This document shows positions 1 to 10,316 of a stretch of DNA of 64,000 nucleotides, piece after piece. This DNA is from Paucidesulfovibrio longus DSM 6739. Lineage in GTDB: Bacteria > Desulfobacterota > Desulfovibrionia > Desulfovibrionales > Desulfovibrionaceae. Position 1 is the stretch's first letter, and each line of letters opens with the position of its first letter. A model generated the notes under the pieces. It did not search any database and was not told where the DNA came from. It saw nothing but the letters and a program-made list of their open reading frames with translations. The translations under genes and the position numbers were made by a program. The stretch spans positions 1 to 64,000 of the forward strand of contig NZ_ATVA01000002.1 of the NCBI RefSeq assembly GCF_000420485.1, written 5' to 3'.

Positions 1-1085
1 AATAGTGTCTCTACGCCAGGGAAAGATCGTATCATATTTACATCATCTTTCGTAATTGGTTCATAGTCTCCGCACAGAAAGCAGTTTTCGGTACAAGTGT
101 TGTGGTTGCAATATATATTTTTGTCTCCACATTTTTCGGAGTTGTCTTTACATTCATAAAGCCCCTGCGGATCCCGCCCATTGACTGGATCATCCGAACA
201 ATACCCATACCAATCCGAATCCCCTCCAGCAGCGCCGATGGGGTCTTTGGCTGTGAAGCGTCCGGTATCCGGATCGTAATCCCGCCAGCCGAAGCGGACC
301 CGTCCCGTATCCCAGTCGTGCAGGCCGCCCGCAAATCCGAGGGGCGAGCGCAGGTATGGGTTGCCGTCCTTCACCACATTGCCGAAGGCGTCGTACAGGA
401 TTTCCTATACCATGCCTTCGGTCGGAAATTCAACCATACGCACACTGCCGATCTGGTCCGTATGCAGAAGAATTTCCGCGCCTTGCCCCTGACCTTGCCC
501 CTGATCTTTTGTAACCAGTCCCACGGGCCGACCATCCTGGCCGTAAGCCACTTCCCACCATTGCCCGCCCGCCATGTCCGCATGGGACCAGGCCGCCAGG
601 TGCGCCCGGTCATGCCAGCGGAATCGTTCCGTCAGCCTGCCGTCCACGTGCTTGGCGCTGCGCAGGCCGTGTTCGTCGTGCGCGTATTCCACGACCTTGC
701 CGTCCGGCAGTTCCACGGCCAGCAGGCGGTAGTCGGGCGCATAGTGGTAGCGCGTCTCGCCCTGGGGCGTAACCTTGCGGCTTCGGAACCCTCTGTCGTC
801 GTGCTCGTAGCGCGCGTCCCCGGCCTGAAGCAGGCGGTTGTCCGGGCCGTATCGGAAAGCACGGTCAGCTTGACCCCGCAGGGGCACATAGTCCTCGGCG
901 CGGCGGTCCTGCGCATCATAGAGATACAGCTCCACGCCCGTGCCGTCGCGATTCACGCAAGCCAGTCGGCCAGCAGCGTCATAGCGGTATTCCCAACGCA
1001 CGGACCAACCGTTTGCAAGCTCTTTTTTGGTGGTGATCCGACCCTGCCCGCCGCGCTCCAGTTGCAGTGAATATTTTTGTTCCAT
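1..1085 (-). pseudogene. RHS/YD-repeat protein, C-terminal part, interrupted by an in-frame TAG; runs off the window
   Basis: The reading frame encodes YD-type repeats (YRYDAAGRL, YLYDAQDRR, YRYDNRLL-like and YEHDDRG-like units) followed by an RHS core (DQIGSVRM, then EILYDAFGNV, RFGWRDYDPDTGRF, DPIG, DWYGY, DDPVNGRDPQG). I chose the ATG at 1085 because GGAGG lies 6 bases upstream; another ATG at 1091 touches that sequence. A TAG at 405-407 splits the core exactly where homologues usually carry Gln before EILYDAFG, and the frame stays open from there to base 1. This is probably a C-to-T nonsense change. After the core the sequence turns Cys-rich (NCF, CGDYEP) and less GC-rich, as variable RHS tips often are. 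RHS proteins are secreted or surface polymorphic toxins. The short N-terminus suggests a displaced or truncated RHS tip rather than a full-length gene. Confidence 0.8.
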
Positions 1086-1364
1086 CTCCATCCTCCTTGC
1101 GGTTGATTGCCCGCCGCGCACTTTCGGACGATCGGATGATGCGCGCGGCGGGATTTCCGCAAGGCTACCCCCGGTCTTAGGGGTGGGATGACAATGGAGG
1201 GAAAATGGAATGCAAAAGGACGAGAATTCCCTATTGACAGAGAGGAGGAATCCAGAATTCCGTCTCAATGCCCATCATGGTTCAAACTTGATTTGTGGCA
1301 GACGGAATGTCGGCTCTGAGCGGCAGACAGGGGCTTGGCGCGGCCGTTTCAGAGCAAGGCCGGG

Positions 1365-2692
<1,328 letters not shown>

Positions 2693-2696
<4 letters not shown>

Positions 2697-4156
2697 GCCC
2701 CGGCTCCTGCATGGGGATCGCTCGTCGTGGGCGCGTTTTCCGCTGCGCCCTCGACCGCTTCGGGCAGGGGCAGCCGGATGGAGAAGGTCGTGCCCTTGCC
2801 GGGCGTGCTTTCCGCGTCGATGCGGCCCAGGTGCTTCTCCACGATGCCGTAGACGATGAACAGGCCCAGGCCCGTGCCCTGGCCCACTTCCTTGGTGGAG
2901 AAGAAGGGATCGAAGATGCGTTCCAGCGTCCTGGCGTCCATGCCCGAACCGTCGTCCTCCACGGTGATCAGGGCGTGGTGCTGTTCGCGCTCGGCGCGGA
3001 TGCGGATGTGGCCCTCGTCCGGCTCGATGGCCTGGACCGCGTTGAGGATCAGGTTGATGAAGGCCTCCTGGAGCCGCTGCTGGTCGATGCGCAGCAGGAG
3101 GTCGTCCGGGATGTCCGAGGTCAGGGCGATGTTCGAGGGCAGCTGGCTGGAGACGAGGCGCATGGCTGAGCGCACCACCGCGGACAGGGGAAAGGGCGAG
3201 GGCGCGAAGTCCTGGTGGCGCGAGAATTCGAGCAGGCCCTTGACGATGTCGCGGGCGCGCAGCGTTTCCTGCTCGATGTTGCGCATCATCCGGTCCGCGA
3301 AGGCGTCCTTGCCGCCCTCGTTTTCCATGAGCAGCTGGCAGGAGGTGGAAATGTTGTTCAGCGGGTTGTTCAGCTGGTGGGCGATGCCGGAGGAGAGCGT
3401 GCCGATGGAGGAGAGCTTCTGGGCCTGGACCAGCTGGATCTGGCGCTTTTCCAGCTGCTCGACCATGGAGTTCAGCGCCACGAAGACCTGCTGGACCTCG
3501 TCGTGGTCGTTGCGGATGGGCAGCGGGGCGAAGGTGCCCTGGGCGATGTTGCGCGTGGCGACCTGCACGCGCCGCAGCGGCCGCAGGATGCCGGAGGAGA
3601 CGAAGAGCACGAGGGAGAGCATGACCGCCGCGATGACGCCCATGGAGACCACCAGGGTGGTGCGCAGCTCGCGGTTGATGTCCAGGATGCTCTGGCGTTC
3701 CAGGCGGGTCACGGCGCGGGAGTGCTCCACGAGGCGCTGGCCCGCCTCGCGCAGGAGCTGGGCGGCCTCGCGGTCCTGGGAGGCGCTGCCCGGAGTGCGG
3801 TCGATGCGGTCCAGGAGCGTGCGGTATTCGCGCAGGTCCGTGGCCAGGGTCGCGCCGTGGGCGCGGGCCGGGGCGTTCTTCATCTCCGGCATGATCGCGT
3901 CCAGCACGGAAGCGGCCTCGTCCACGTAGCGCACGCCCTGGGTGAACAGGGCCGGGTCGTTGTAGAGAAAGAAGTTCTTTTCCACGCGCCGCGCTTCCAG
4001 GATCAGGTTGCTGAGGTCGTCCGTGCGTTCCACGAGCTGGACCTCGTGCTCCAGCTGGTCGATGTTCGTGAACGAGAGCACGGCGATGCAGCCGAAGCAG
4101 ATGGTGAAGATGGCGATGCCGAAGACGATTTTCTGTCGGATGTTCGGTTTGAGCAT
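2693..4156 (-). CDS. Membrane sensor histidine kinase (NtrB/ZraS-like)
   Basis: A protein of 487 residues. TM1 (about 10-30) is followed by a helical periplasmic segment (31-165) of the four-helix-bundle type, TM2 (167-190), a HAMP linker, and a HisKA domain with His260 in the H-box GIAHQLNNPLNN. The HATPase domain has DDGSGMD, DPFFSTK and GTGLGLFIVYG. Start ATG at 4156; a GGGAA sequence upstream is only a weak ribosome site. The gene overlaps the sigma-54 regulator by ATGA and should phosphorylate it. The sensed signal is unknown: the periplasmic region has no recognisable PAS or Cache fold. Confidence 0.93.
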
Positions 4157-4309
4157 GTTTTTCCCGGAGCGCGTTTTTCGGGCGCAGGCCCGACCATGGG
4201 GCCAAGGGTAAGCCGCGGCTGCGCAAAAGGCAATAGAGCCGCTTCTCGCGTTGCGCTTCGGCCTTTGTTCGCCGCTATCCGGCATGGACAACGGACGTGA
4301 TTTTCTAGT

Positions 4310-4900
4310 ATGCGCGGAGGCATGGACAAAGAGCGGAAGGAATGCTGCGCGGGCTGCGGCTCCTGCGACGGCCTCGGCCGGGGAGTCTACTATTACGGCA
4401 AGCAGCTTTCCATGCGGGAGCGCACGGAAGGCTCCTGCTGCCGCACCAGGGAGGTCGTCACGGCCTTCGAGATCCAGGGCCGGGGGAGCGAAGCCGTCTG
4501 CGACGGCTGCGTGCGGCGGCGGCGACTGCTGCTCCTGCTTTCCGCGCTGCCCTGCCTGGGATTGATGGCTTTCGCGCTGGCCGCTCCCGGAGCGATTCCC
4601 CCGCAAGGCCCCGTGCGCCTGGCTTTCTTCGCGCTCATGGCCGCGAGCCTTTTCCCGGTCTGGATTTTCGGCCGCCGGGCCTTTTTCAGGGCGGACTGGC
4701 TGCGCGACGAGATCGCGGCGGCCCGCGCAAAGCGCCGTCTGCGCGGCAAGGTCGCCTACGAGCGGGTCAACCGGGCAGGGATCGACGGCGGGCCGGGCGC
4801 CGGGGAGGAATGGACCGGGACCACGACCCTGCGCAGCTATTCCTTCTTCACCCGGCGGGAGTATCGCCGCCTGGGCGGAACGGACCGGGGCACGCCATGA
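4310..4900 (+). CDS. Cys-rich small membrane protein upstream of LytTR regulator
   Basis: I do not recognise the family. The 196-residue protein starts with a Cys-dense segment (ECCAGCGSC, GSCCRT, CDGC in the first about 70 residues), consistent with one or two zinc or Fe-S sites. Two hydrophobic stretches follow (about 75-95 and 103-123), then a basic cytosolic tail. The start is uncertain: ATG at 4310 or ATG at 4322, neither with a well-spaced ribosome site. The stop overlaps the ATG of the LytTR regulator (ATGA), so it belongs to that regulatory operon and could be an accessory sensor. That role is inference only. Confidence 0.75.
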   Translation: MRGGMDKERKECCAGCGSCDGLGRGVYYYGKQLSMRERTEGSCCRTREVVTAFEIQGRGSEAVCDGCVRRRRLLLLLSALPCLGLMAFALAAPGAIPPQGPVRLAFFALMAASLFPVWIFGRRAFFRADWLRDEIAAARAKRRLRGKVAYERVNRAGIDGGPGAGEEWTGTTTLRSYSFFTRREYRRLGGTDRGTP

Positions 4901-5679
4901 AGATCCGGACCCTGCTCGTGGACGACGAACCCCCGGCGCGGGACGAGCTGGCCTACCTGCTGGCGAGCTTTCCGGACCTGGAAGTCTCCGAGGCCCGCAA
5001 CGCCAGCGAAGCCCTGAGCGCCATCCGCGAGACTACGCCCGACCTCGTTTTCCTCGACATCCAGATGCCCGGCCGCGACGGCTTTTACGTGCTCCGCGAA
5101 TCCCTCTGCCTGCCCGACCCGCCCCTGTTCGTCTTCGTCACCGCCTACAACGACTACGCCGTGCGCGCTTTCGAGGAAAACGCCGTGGACTACCTGCTCA
5201 AGCCCGTGGCGCGGGAGCGGCTGCAAAAGAGCGTGGAGCGCGTGCGCGGGCTGCTGCGCAGGAGCCGGGAATCCGGCCCGCTCCAGCCGGAGCTGGCCGC
5301 CCTGGTCCGGGACGCCGTTGCCGGACCTCCCTCCGGGGCGCTGGTCCGGCTGACCGTGGAGACGGGCGGGCGCATCCAGCTCCTGGACGCCTCGGAGGTC
5401 ACGCACTGCGAGCGGCAGGACAAGCACATCCTGGTCCATACGCGCACGGAGAGCTTTCCCTGCCACGGCACGGGAACCCTGGACGAGCTGGAGGAGCGCC
5501 TGCGCGGGCAGGCGTTTTTCCGGGCCAACCGGGGCACGCTGGTCAACCTGGAGCGGGTGCGCGAGTTCGCGCCCTGGACCGGGGGGAAATACAGCCTCGT
5601 GCTCGACGACGACGCCGGGACCGAGGTCACGCTGAGCCGCAGCCGCGTCAAGGACTTCAAGCAATGCCTCGGCATCTGA
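4897..5679 (+). CDS. LytTR-family response regulator (BtsR/YpdB/LytR-like)
   Basis: A protein of 260 residues. The receiver domain has acidic DDE at 9-11, Asp54 in FLDIQMPGRDG and Lys in LLKPVA. A LytTR DNA-binding domain fills about 150-255 (VEVTHCERQDKHILVHT-like beta-strand region, FFRANRGTLVNLERV). The ATG overlaps the preceding gene by four bases, and the LytS-type kinase starts 19 bases after the stop. The pair lies directly upstream of cstA. In Escherichia coli the related BtsSR and YpdAB pairs respond to pyruvate and control transporters, so this regulator probably drives the CstA gene (inference from family and context). Confidence 0.92.
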   Translation: MKIRTLLVDDEPPARDELAYLLASFPDLEVSEARNASEALSAIRETTPDLVFLDIQMPGRDGFYVLRESLCLPDPPLFVFVTAYNDYAVRAFEENAVDYLLKPVARERLQKSVERVRGLLRRSRESGPLQPELAALVRDAVAGPPSGALVRLTVETGGRIQLLDASEVTHCERQDKHILVHTRTESFPCHGTGTLDELEERLRGQAFFRANRGTLVNLERVREFAPWTGGKYSLVLDDDAGTEVTLSRSRVKDFKQCLGI

Positions 5680-5698
5680 GGCCGGGGAGCGGGGAGAG

Positions 5699-7411
5699 AT
5701 GACCTACTACATACTCAACCTGCTGCTCACGCTCATCGAGCGTTTCGGGGCCATGCTGGCCATGGGCCTGTTCGTGCTCTCGCTCACGCCCCTGGGCAAG
5801 CTCGGCGTGATCCGCAAGCCCGATCCGCGCTATCGGCTGGTCCTGGCCGTGATCTTCGGCTGTTTCGGCATTCTCGGCACCTACGGCGGGGACGTGGTCT
5901 ACGAGTCCTACGCCAACCTGCGCGGGGTTTCGGTGATCACCGCGGGGCTGCTCGGCGGTCCGGTCGTGGGCTTCGGAGCGGGGCTCATCGCGGGCGGCCA
6001 CCGCTTTCTCATCGATCCGTCCGGGTTCAGCTCCCTGCCCTGCGGGCTGGCGACCTTTCTCGAAGGCTGTTTCGCGGGCTGGGTGTTCCACCGCCTGCGC
6101 GGCAACAGCCTGAACTGGCGCGTGGCCCTGCTGGTGGGACTCGTGGGCGAGACCACCCACCAGATCATGGTCCTGACCATGGCCCAGCCGTTCGACCAGG
6201 CCCTGGCCCTGGTCAAGGTCATCGCCATTCCCATGATCTCGGTGAACACCTTCGGCGCGGTGCTCTTCGTGCAGTCCCTGCACATGCTCTTCGAGTACCG
6301 CAGCCGGCGCGACTCCAGCCGCATTCACCAGATCCTGGACATCGCCAACAAGACCGTGGGCCACCTGCGTTCCGGGCTGAACCGCGAATCGGCGCGGGCC
6401 ACGGCTTCCATCATCTGGGAGCGCGTGCCCGTGGCCGCCGTGGACATCGCGGACACGACCAAGGTGCTCGCCCACATCGGCGCGGGCGACGACCACCACG
6501 TCTCCGGCAAGGCCCTGCGCACGCGGGCCACCCGCAAGGTGCTGCGCACGGGCGCGCCCGTGTTCCTGGGCTCGCGCGAGGAGATCGGCTGCGACGAGCC
6601 GGGCTGTCCGCTGTCCGCCGCCATCATCGTGCCCATGCGCAAGGGCGGCCGCATCGTGGGCGCGCTCAAGCTCTACGGCACCGAGGACGTGCGCCTGGAC
6701 GAGGTGCATTTCGAGCTGGCCAAGGGCCTTGCGGATCTTTTTTCGACCCAGCTGGAACTGGAGGACATCCAGATCAAGAACCAGCTGCTGGCCAGGGCCG
6801 AGATCCGCCGCCTGCAAACCCAGATCAATCCCCATTTCCTGTTCAACGCCCTGAACACCATCGGCTCCTTCTGCCGGACCAAGCCGGAGCGCGCGCGGGC
6901 GCTGCTCTCGGAGCTGGCCCTGTACATGCGCCGCAACCTGGGCGCGGACGGCAGCTTCGCCCCGCTCCGGGCCGAGCTGGAGCAGGTCCGCTCCTACCTC
7001 GAGATCGAGAAGGCCCGCTTCGGCGAACGCATCAGGAGCGAGCTGGACGTGGCTCCCGATCTGGAGGACTGCTTCATCCCCAGCCTGATCATCCAGCCCC
7101 TGGTGGAGAACGGGGTCAAGCACGGCATCCTGGGCCGGGAGCAGGGCGGGCTGGTGCGGCTGCGCGTGCGCGGCGAGCACGACCTGCTCACCGTGGACGT
7201 GGAGGACGACGGCGTGGGCATCGAGCGCAGCCGTGTGGACGCGCTGCTCAACGGCGACGGCGAATACGCCGGAAACGACCACATCGGCGTGCGCAACTGC
7301 AACAGCCGCCTGGAGCAGATCTACGGGCCGGAGCACACCCTGCGCATCGAGAGCCGACCCGGCCAGGGCACGCGCGTCTCGTTCACGGTTCCCCGCCGCA
7401 GCGCGCTCTGA
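5699..7411 (+). CDS. LytS/BtsS-type membrane sensor histidine kinase
   Basis: A protein of 570 residues. The N-terminal about 190 residues form the multi-helix 5TMR-LYT sensor (LAMGLFVLSLTPLG, GGPVVGFGAGLIAGGHRF). A GAF-like domain (about 215-355) follows, then the His_kinase signature QTQINPHFLFNALNTIG with His379 and a HATPase domain (PSLIIQPLVENGVKHG, DDGVGI, GVRNCNSRL). The start ATG at 5699 has a GGGGAG site. BtsS of E. coli, a member of this family, binds pyruvate through its membrane domain; the same ligand is a reasonable guess here because cstA is next downstream. Confidence 0.93.
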   Translation: MTYYILNLLLTLIERFGAMLAMGLFVLSLTPLGKLGVIRKPDPRYRLVLAVIFGCFGILGTYGGDVVYESYANLRGVSVITAGLLGGPVVGFGAGLIAGGHRFLIDPSGFSSLPCGLATFLEGCFAGWVFHRLRGNSLNWRVALLVGLVGETTHQIMVLTMAQPFDQALALVKVIAIPMISVNTFGAVLFVQSLHMLFEYRSRRDSSRIHQILDIANKTVGHLRSGLNRESARATASIIWERVPVAAVDIADTTKVLAHIGAGDDHHVSGKALRTRATRKVLRTGAPVFLGSREEIGCDEPGCPLSAAIIVPMRKGGRIVGALKLYGTEDVRLDEVHFELAKGLADLFSTQLELEDIQIKNQLLARAEIRRLQTQINPHFLFNALNTIGSFCRTKPERARALLSELALYMRRNLGADGSFAPLRAELEQVRSYLEIEKARFGERIRSELDVAPDLEDCFIPSLIIQPLVENGVKHGILGREQGGLVRLRVRGEHDLLTVDVEDDGVGIERSRVDALLNGDGEYAGNDHIGVRNCNSRLEQIYGPEHTLRIESRPGQGTRVSFTVPRRSAL

Positions 7412-7468
7412 TCCGCGCCGGAAAGCCCCTCCTCTGCATTTCAGTTCGGCCTGAGTGCCGTTCATCCC

Positions 7469-7484
7469 CAAAAAGTGCTTTTTG
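7469..7484. promoter_or_regulatory. Perfect dyad CAAAAAG-TG-CTTTTTG upstream of cstA
   Basis: A perfect 7-base inverted repeat with a 2-base centre lies in the 201-base gap between the kinase stop and cstA. The spacer is too short for a stable RNA loop, so a DNA operator is more likely than a terminator. No good sigma-70 promoter was recognised nearby. It is a candidate site for the LytTR regulator or another factor. Confidence 0.35.
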
Positions 7485-7612
7485 CACCCTTCCTATTGAA
7501 AGGATGAAGGAATCCTCCGTAGGGTTCCGGCAATGTCCGGCCGGGAGGTGCGGCCCGCCGTGCGCGAGCGCCGCAGGGCCGGACGCAATGCAAACCTACT
7601 GGAGGGACGCGT

Positions 7613-9352
7613 ATGGACGCCTTGATCATGATGTTGGCCGCTTTTTTCGGCTACCTCATCATGTACCGCCTCTATGGCCGGTACATCGGCAAAAGGATTT
7701 TCGCCCTTTCCGCGGACGCGAAGACGCCGTCGGTGGAATTTGACGACGGGCACGACTTCGTGCCGACCAAGAAGGAAATCATCTTCGGTCACCACTTCAC
7801 CTCCATCGCGGGCACCGGACCCATCGTGGGCCCGGCCATCGCGGTCATCTGGGGCTGGGTGCCGGCCATGATCTGGATCTTCTTCGGAAGCATCATCATG
7901 GGCGCGGTGCACGACTTCGGCGCGCTGATCCTGTCCATGCGCAACCAGGGCAAGTCCGTGTCCGAGTTCACGGCCAAGTACATCAGCCCGCGCACCAAGA
8001 TCTTCTTCTTCGTGGTCGTCTTCCTCGACCTGCTGATCATCACCGCCATCTTCGGCCTGGTCATCGCGGTGATCTTCAACATGTACCCGGCCTCGGTCCT
8101 GCCCGTCTGGCTGGAAGTGCCCATCGCCATGCTCCTCGGCTACATGATCTACAAGAAGGGCGTGAACAGCCTGACCTGGTCCATCGGCGCGGTGGTCCTA
8201 ATGTACGTCACCGTGGTCATCGGCACCTACGTGCCCGTCAACCTGCCGACCATCGCGGGCATGCCCCCGACCGGTTCCTGGACCGTGGCGCTGCTGATCT
8301 ACGCCTTCATCGCCTCGACTCTGCCCGTGACCCTGCTGCTCCAGCCGCGCGACTTCATCAACTCGCACCAGCTCTTCGTGGCCCTGGCCCTGATGGTCGT
8401 GGGCGTGTTCGCGGCCTCCTTCGCGGGCGACGGCCTGACCTTCGTGGCCCCGGCCGTGCAGGCCACTCCCGAAGGCGCGCCGTCCATGATCCCGTTCCTG
8501 TTCATCACCATCGCCTGCGGGGCCATCTCCGGCTTCCACGCGCTGGTCTCCTCCGGCACCACCTCAAAGCAGGTGCGCAGCGAGGAGGACGCCCTCTTCG
8601 TGGGCTACGGCGGCATGCTCACCGAGGCCACCCTGTCCACCCTGGTCATCGTGGCCGTGGCCGCGGGCATCGGCCTGGGATACACCACCAAGGACGGCGT
8701 GGCCCTGACCGGCCTGGCCGCCTGGACCACCCACTACGCCTCCTGGGCCGCCGCCGCGGGCCTCGGCTCCAAGGTCGCGGCCTTCGTGGTCGGCGCGGCC
8801 AACATGATCGAAACCATCGGCATGCCGCATGGCGTGGCCATGGCCATCATGGGCGTGTTCGTGGCCTCCTTCGCCGGAACCACCATGGACACCGCCACCC
8901 GCATCGAGCGCTACGCCCTGACCGAGCTGTTCAGCTCCACCCCGCTGAGCGGCCTGTTCAACAACAAGTACTTCTCCACGGCCGTGGCCGTGTTCCTGGC
9001 GGGCTGCCTGGCCTTCAGCTCCGGCGCCAACGGCAAGGGCGCTCTCTCGCTCTGGCCCCTGTTCGGCTGCATCAACCAGATCCTCGCGGCCCTGGTGCTG
9101 ACCACCGTGACGGTCTATCTCAAGCGGCGCGGCGGCCTGACCTGGATCCTGTCGGGCATCCCGGCCCTGTTCCTGGCCTCCATGACCATCTGGGCGATCA
9201 TGATCAACCAGGGCATGTACGCGGCCAAGGACAACATGCTGCTGATGACCCTGAACATGCTCGTGCTCGGCGTGTCCATCTGGGTCATCGTCGAAGGCCT
9301 GCTCCGCTTCTTCAAGACGGACGGAACCGAAGCGCTTCACGACGCTCCCTAG
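7613..9352 (+). CDS. cstA: CstA-family carbon starvation protein / pyruvate (peptide) transporter
   Basis: A 579-residue polytopic inner-membrane protein, full length for the shorter CstA/BtsT type. Family motifs visible are DGHDFVPTKKEIIFGHHF, TGPIVGPAIAVIWGWVP, the SGTTSKQ region and a late AGTTMDTATRIERYALTE segment. CstA and BtsT are proton-coupled pyruvate carriers in E. coli and were earlier linked to peptide uptake. The start ATG at 7613 has a GGAGGG site. The position immediately after a LytS/LytTR pair supports pyruvate-responsive control (inference). Confidence 0.95.
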   Translation: MDALIMMLAAFFGYLIMYRLYGRYIGKRIFALSADAKTPSVEFDDGHDFVPTKKEIIFGHHFTSIAGTGPIVGPAIAVIWGWVPAMIWIFFGSIIMGAVHDFGALILSMRNQGKSVSEFTAKYISPRTKIFFFVVVFLDLLIITAIFGLVIAVIFNMYPASVLPVWLEVPIAMLLGYMIYKKGVNSLTWSIGAVVLMYVTVVIGTYVPVNLPTIAGMPPTGSWTVALLIYAFIASTLPVTLLLQPRDFINSHQLFVALALMVVGVFAASFAGDGLTFVAPAVQATPEGAPSMIPFLFITIACGAISGFHALVSSGTTSKQVRSEEDALFVGYGGMLTEATLSTLVIVAVAAGIGLGYTTKDGVALTGLAAWTTHYASWAAAAGLGSKVAAFVVGAANMIETIGMPHGVAMAIMGVFVASFAGTTMDTATRIERYALTELFSSTPLSGLFNNKYFSTAVAVFLAGCLAFSSGANGKGALSLWPLFGCINQILAALVLTTVTVYLKRRGGLTWILSGIPALFLASMTIWAIMINQGMYAAKDNMLLMTLNMLVLGVSIWVIVEGLLRFFKTDGTEALHDAP

Positions 9353-9381
9353 CCGAGGCTTTCGACGCGACAACGACAGAC

Positions 9382-9405
9382 CCCGGCCGGGTTCGCCCGG
9401 CCGGG
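9382..9405 (+). terminator. 10-bp GC hairpin with TTCG tetraloop after cstA
   Basis: CCCGGCCGGG, loop TTCG, then the exact complement. No T-run follows, so it may be an attenuator or an RNA-stabilising hairpin rather than a full intrinsic terminator. It lies between cstA and the next gene, 16 bases before that start codon. Confidence 0.5.
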
Positions 9406-9420
9406 CCTTCCGGAGAGAAC

Positions 9421-9951
9421 ATGCCCGCCGAGAACGACCCGAAAACCGCCGCCCACGGCGCCGAAAGCCGCGACATCCGCCGGACCCTGCTGCGCCATTA
9501 CCTGCTCCTGGTGGGGCCCGCCGCCGTGGTCGCGGCCCTCTGGGCGGGACTGAAGGCCCTGGCCCTGGTGAATCCCGTGCAGGGCGTTTCCGCGGCCGTG
9601 GCCGGGCCCGCGCTGTTCATCCTGGCCGCGGTGCTGGCCCTGGCCGCCCCGATCCCGCTGCGGGCGCGGTTCGTGAACCGGGTGGCCGGGAAGCGGAGCG
9701 TGGATCCCGAAGCGTTTCTGGAATTCGAAAAGCTGCTGCTCAGCGTGTCCCTGCCGTCGGTCTGGGCCGCTGTCGCGGCCTACGTGCTGGAGGCCAATCT
9801 CTTCCACGTGGCCGGAAGCCTGCTCGCGGCGCTGTACGCCGCGTATTACTACTATCCCTCGCCGCAGCGGGTCGCGCACGAGATGCGGCTCTTCCGCGTG
9901 GGCCGGTACGGCTCGGCTGCGGACGGCGCGGAACAGGGGCGTGCGGCGTGA
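9421..9951 (+). CDS. Small integral membrane protein, unknown function
   Basis: A protein of 176 residues that I do not recognise. It has a charged N-terminus, then about four hydrophobic segments (near 28-48, 57-78, 103-122 and 128-142), the last ending in AAYYYYPSP, and a short polar tail. The ATG at 9421 is preceded by GGAGAG. The stop overlaps the GTG of the next gene (GTGA), so it is translated together with the small protein and probably the ArsA-like ATPase that follow. Confidence 0.8.
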   Translation: MPAENDPKTAAHGAESRDIRRTLLRHYLLLVGPAAVVAALWAGLKALALVNPVQGVSAAVAGPALFILAAVLALAAPIPLRARFVNRVAGKRSVDPEAFLEFEKLLLSVSLPSVWAAVAAYVLEANLFHVAGSLLAALYAAYYYYPSPQRVAHEMRLFRVGRYGSAADGAEQGRAA

Positions 9952-10298
9952 GCGGCGCTTCGGGAAACGGCCCCAAGCGGGAAGCGGAGCAAAGCTTGGC
10001 CCGACATGCGGCCCGGCTGCCCGCCAGAATATGGGGCAAGCTGCGCGACGGCTGGAAACTGGCCGAGGAGATCCACAAGCATCAGGCCACGGACCGCCTC
10101 GAGTGGGAGACGCGCGAGCTGGAGAACATCTTCAGCCTGCTGACCCTGGGCGCGTTCGTGGGGCTTCAGGCCCCGCCCATGTATATTTCCCTGGAACTTC
10201 TGCCCGACATGGAAAAGGAGCTGGTACTCATGGCCAACCGGGCCTGCACGGCCCAGGATCCCCTGGCGGACCTCTTTTCCATGTTCGATTCCTTCTAG
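9948..10298 (+). CDS. Small soluble protein upstream of ArsA-like ATPase, unknown function
   Basis: A protein of 116 residues with GTG start overlapping the previous stop. It has a basic N-terminal helix (ARHAARLPARIWGKLRDGWK), a charged middle, and a hydrophobic stretch (FSLLTLGAFVGLQAPPMYISLELLPDMEKELVLMA-type) near 62-96. No family was recognised. It ends 18 bases before the ArsA/Get3-like ATPase, which suggests a partner or regulator of that enzyme. Confidence 0.75.
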   Translation: MSGASGNGPKREAEQSLARHAARLPARIWGKLRDGWKLAEEIHKHQATDRLEWETRELENIFSLLTLGAFVGLQAPPMYISLELLPDMEKELVLMANRACTAQDPLADLFSMFDSF

Positions 10299-10316
10299 CC
10301 GAGCCCCGGAGGCCCC

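Noticed and set aside
1110-1152. Inverted repeat CCCGCCGCGC / GCGCGGCGGG with a 23-base loop upstream of the RHS gene
   Set aside because: The arms are simple GC sequence and the loop is long; no T-run, so I do not call it a terminator or operator.
1223-1261. AGAATTCC repeated at 1223-1230 and 1254-1261
   Set aside because: Short and unsupported by a promoter; could be chance.
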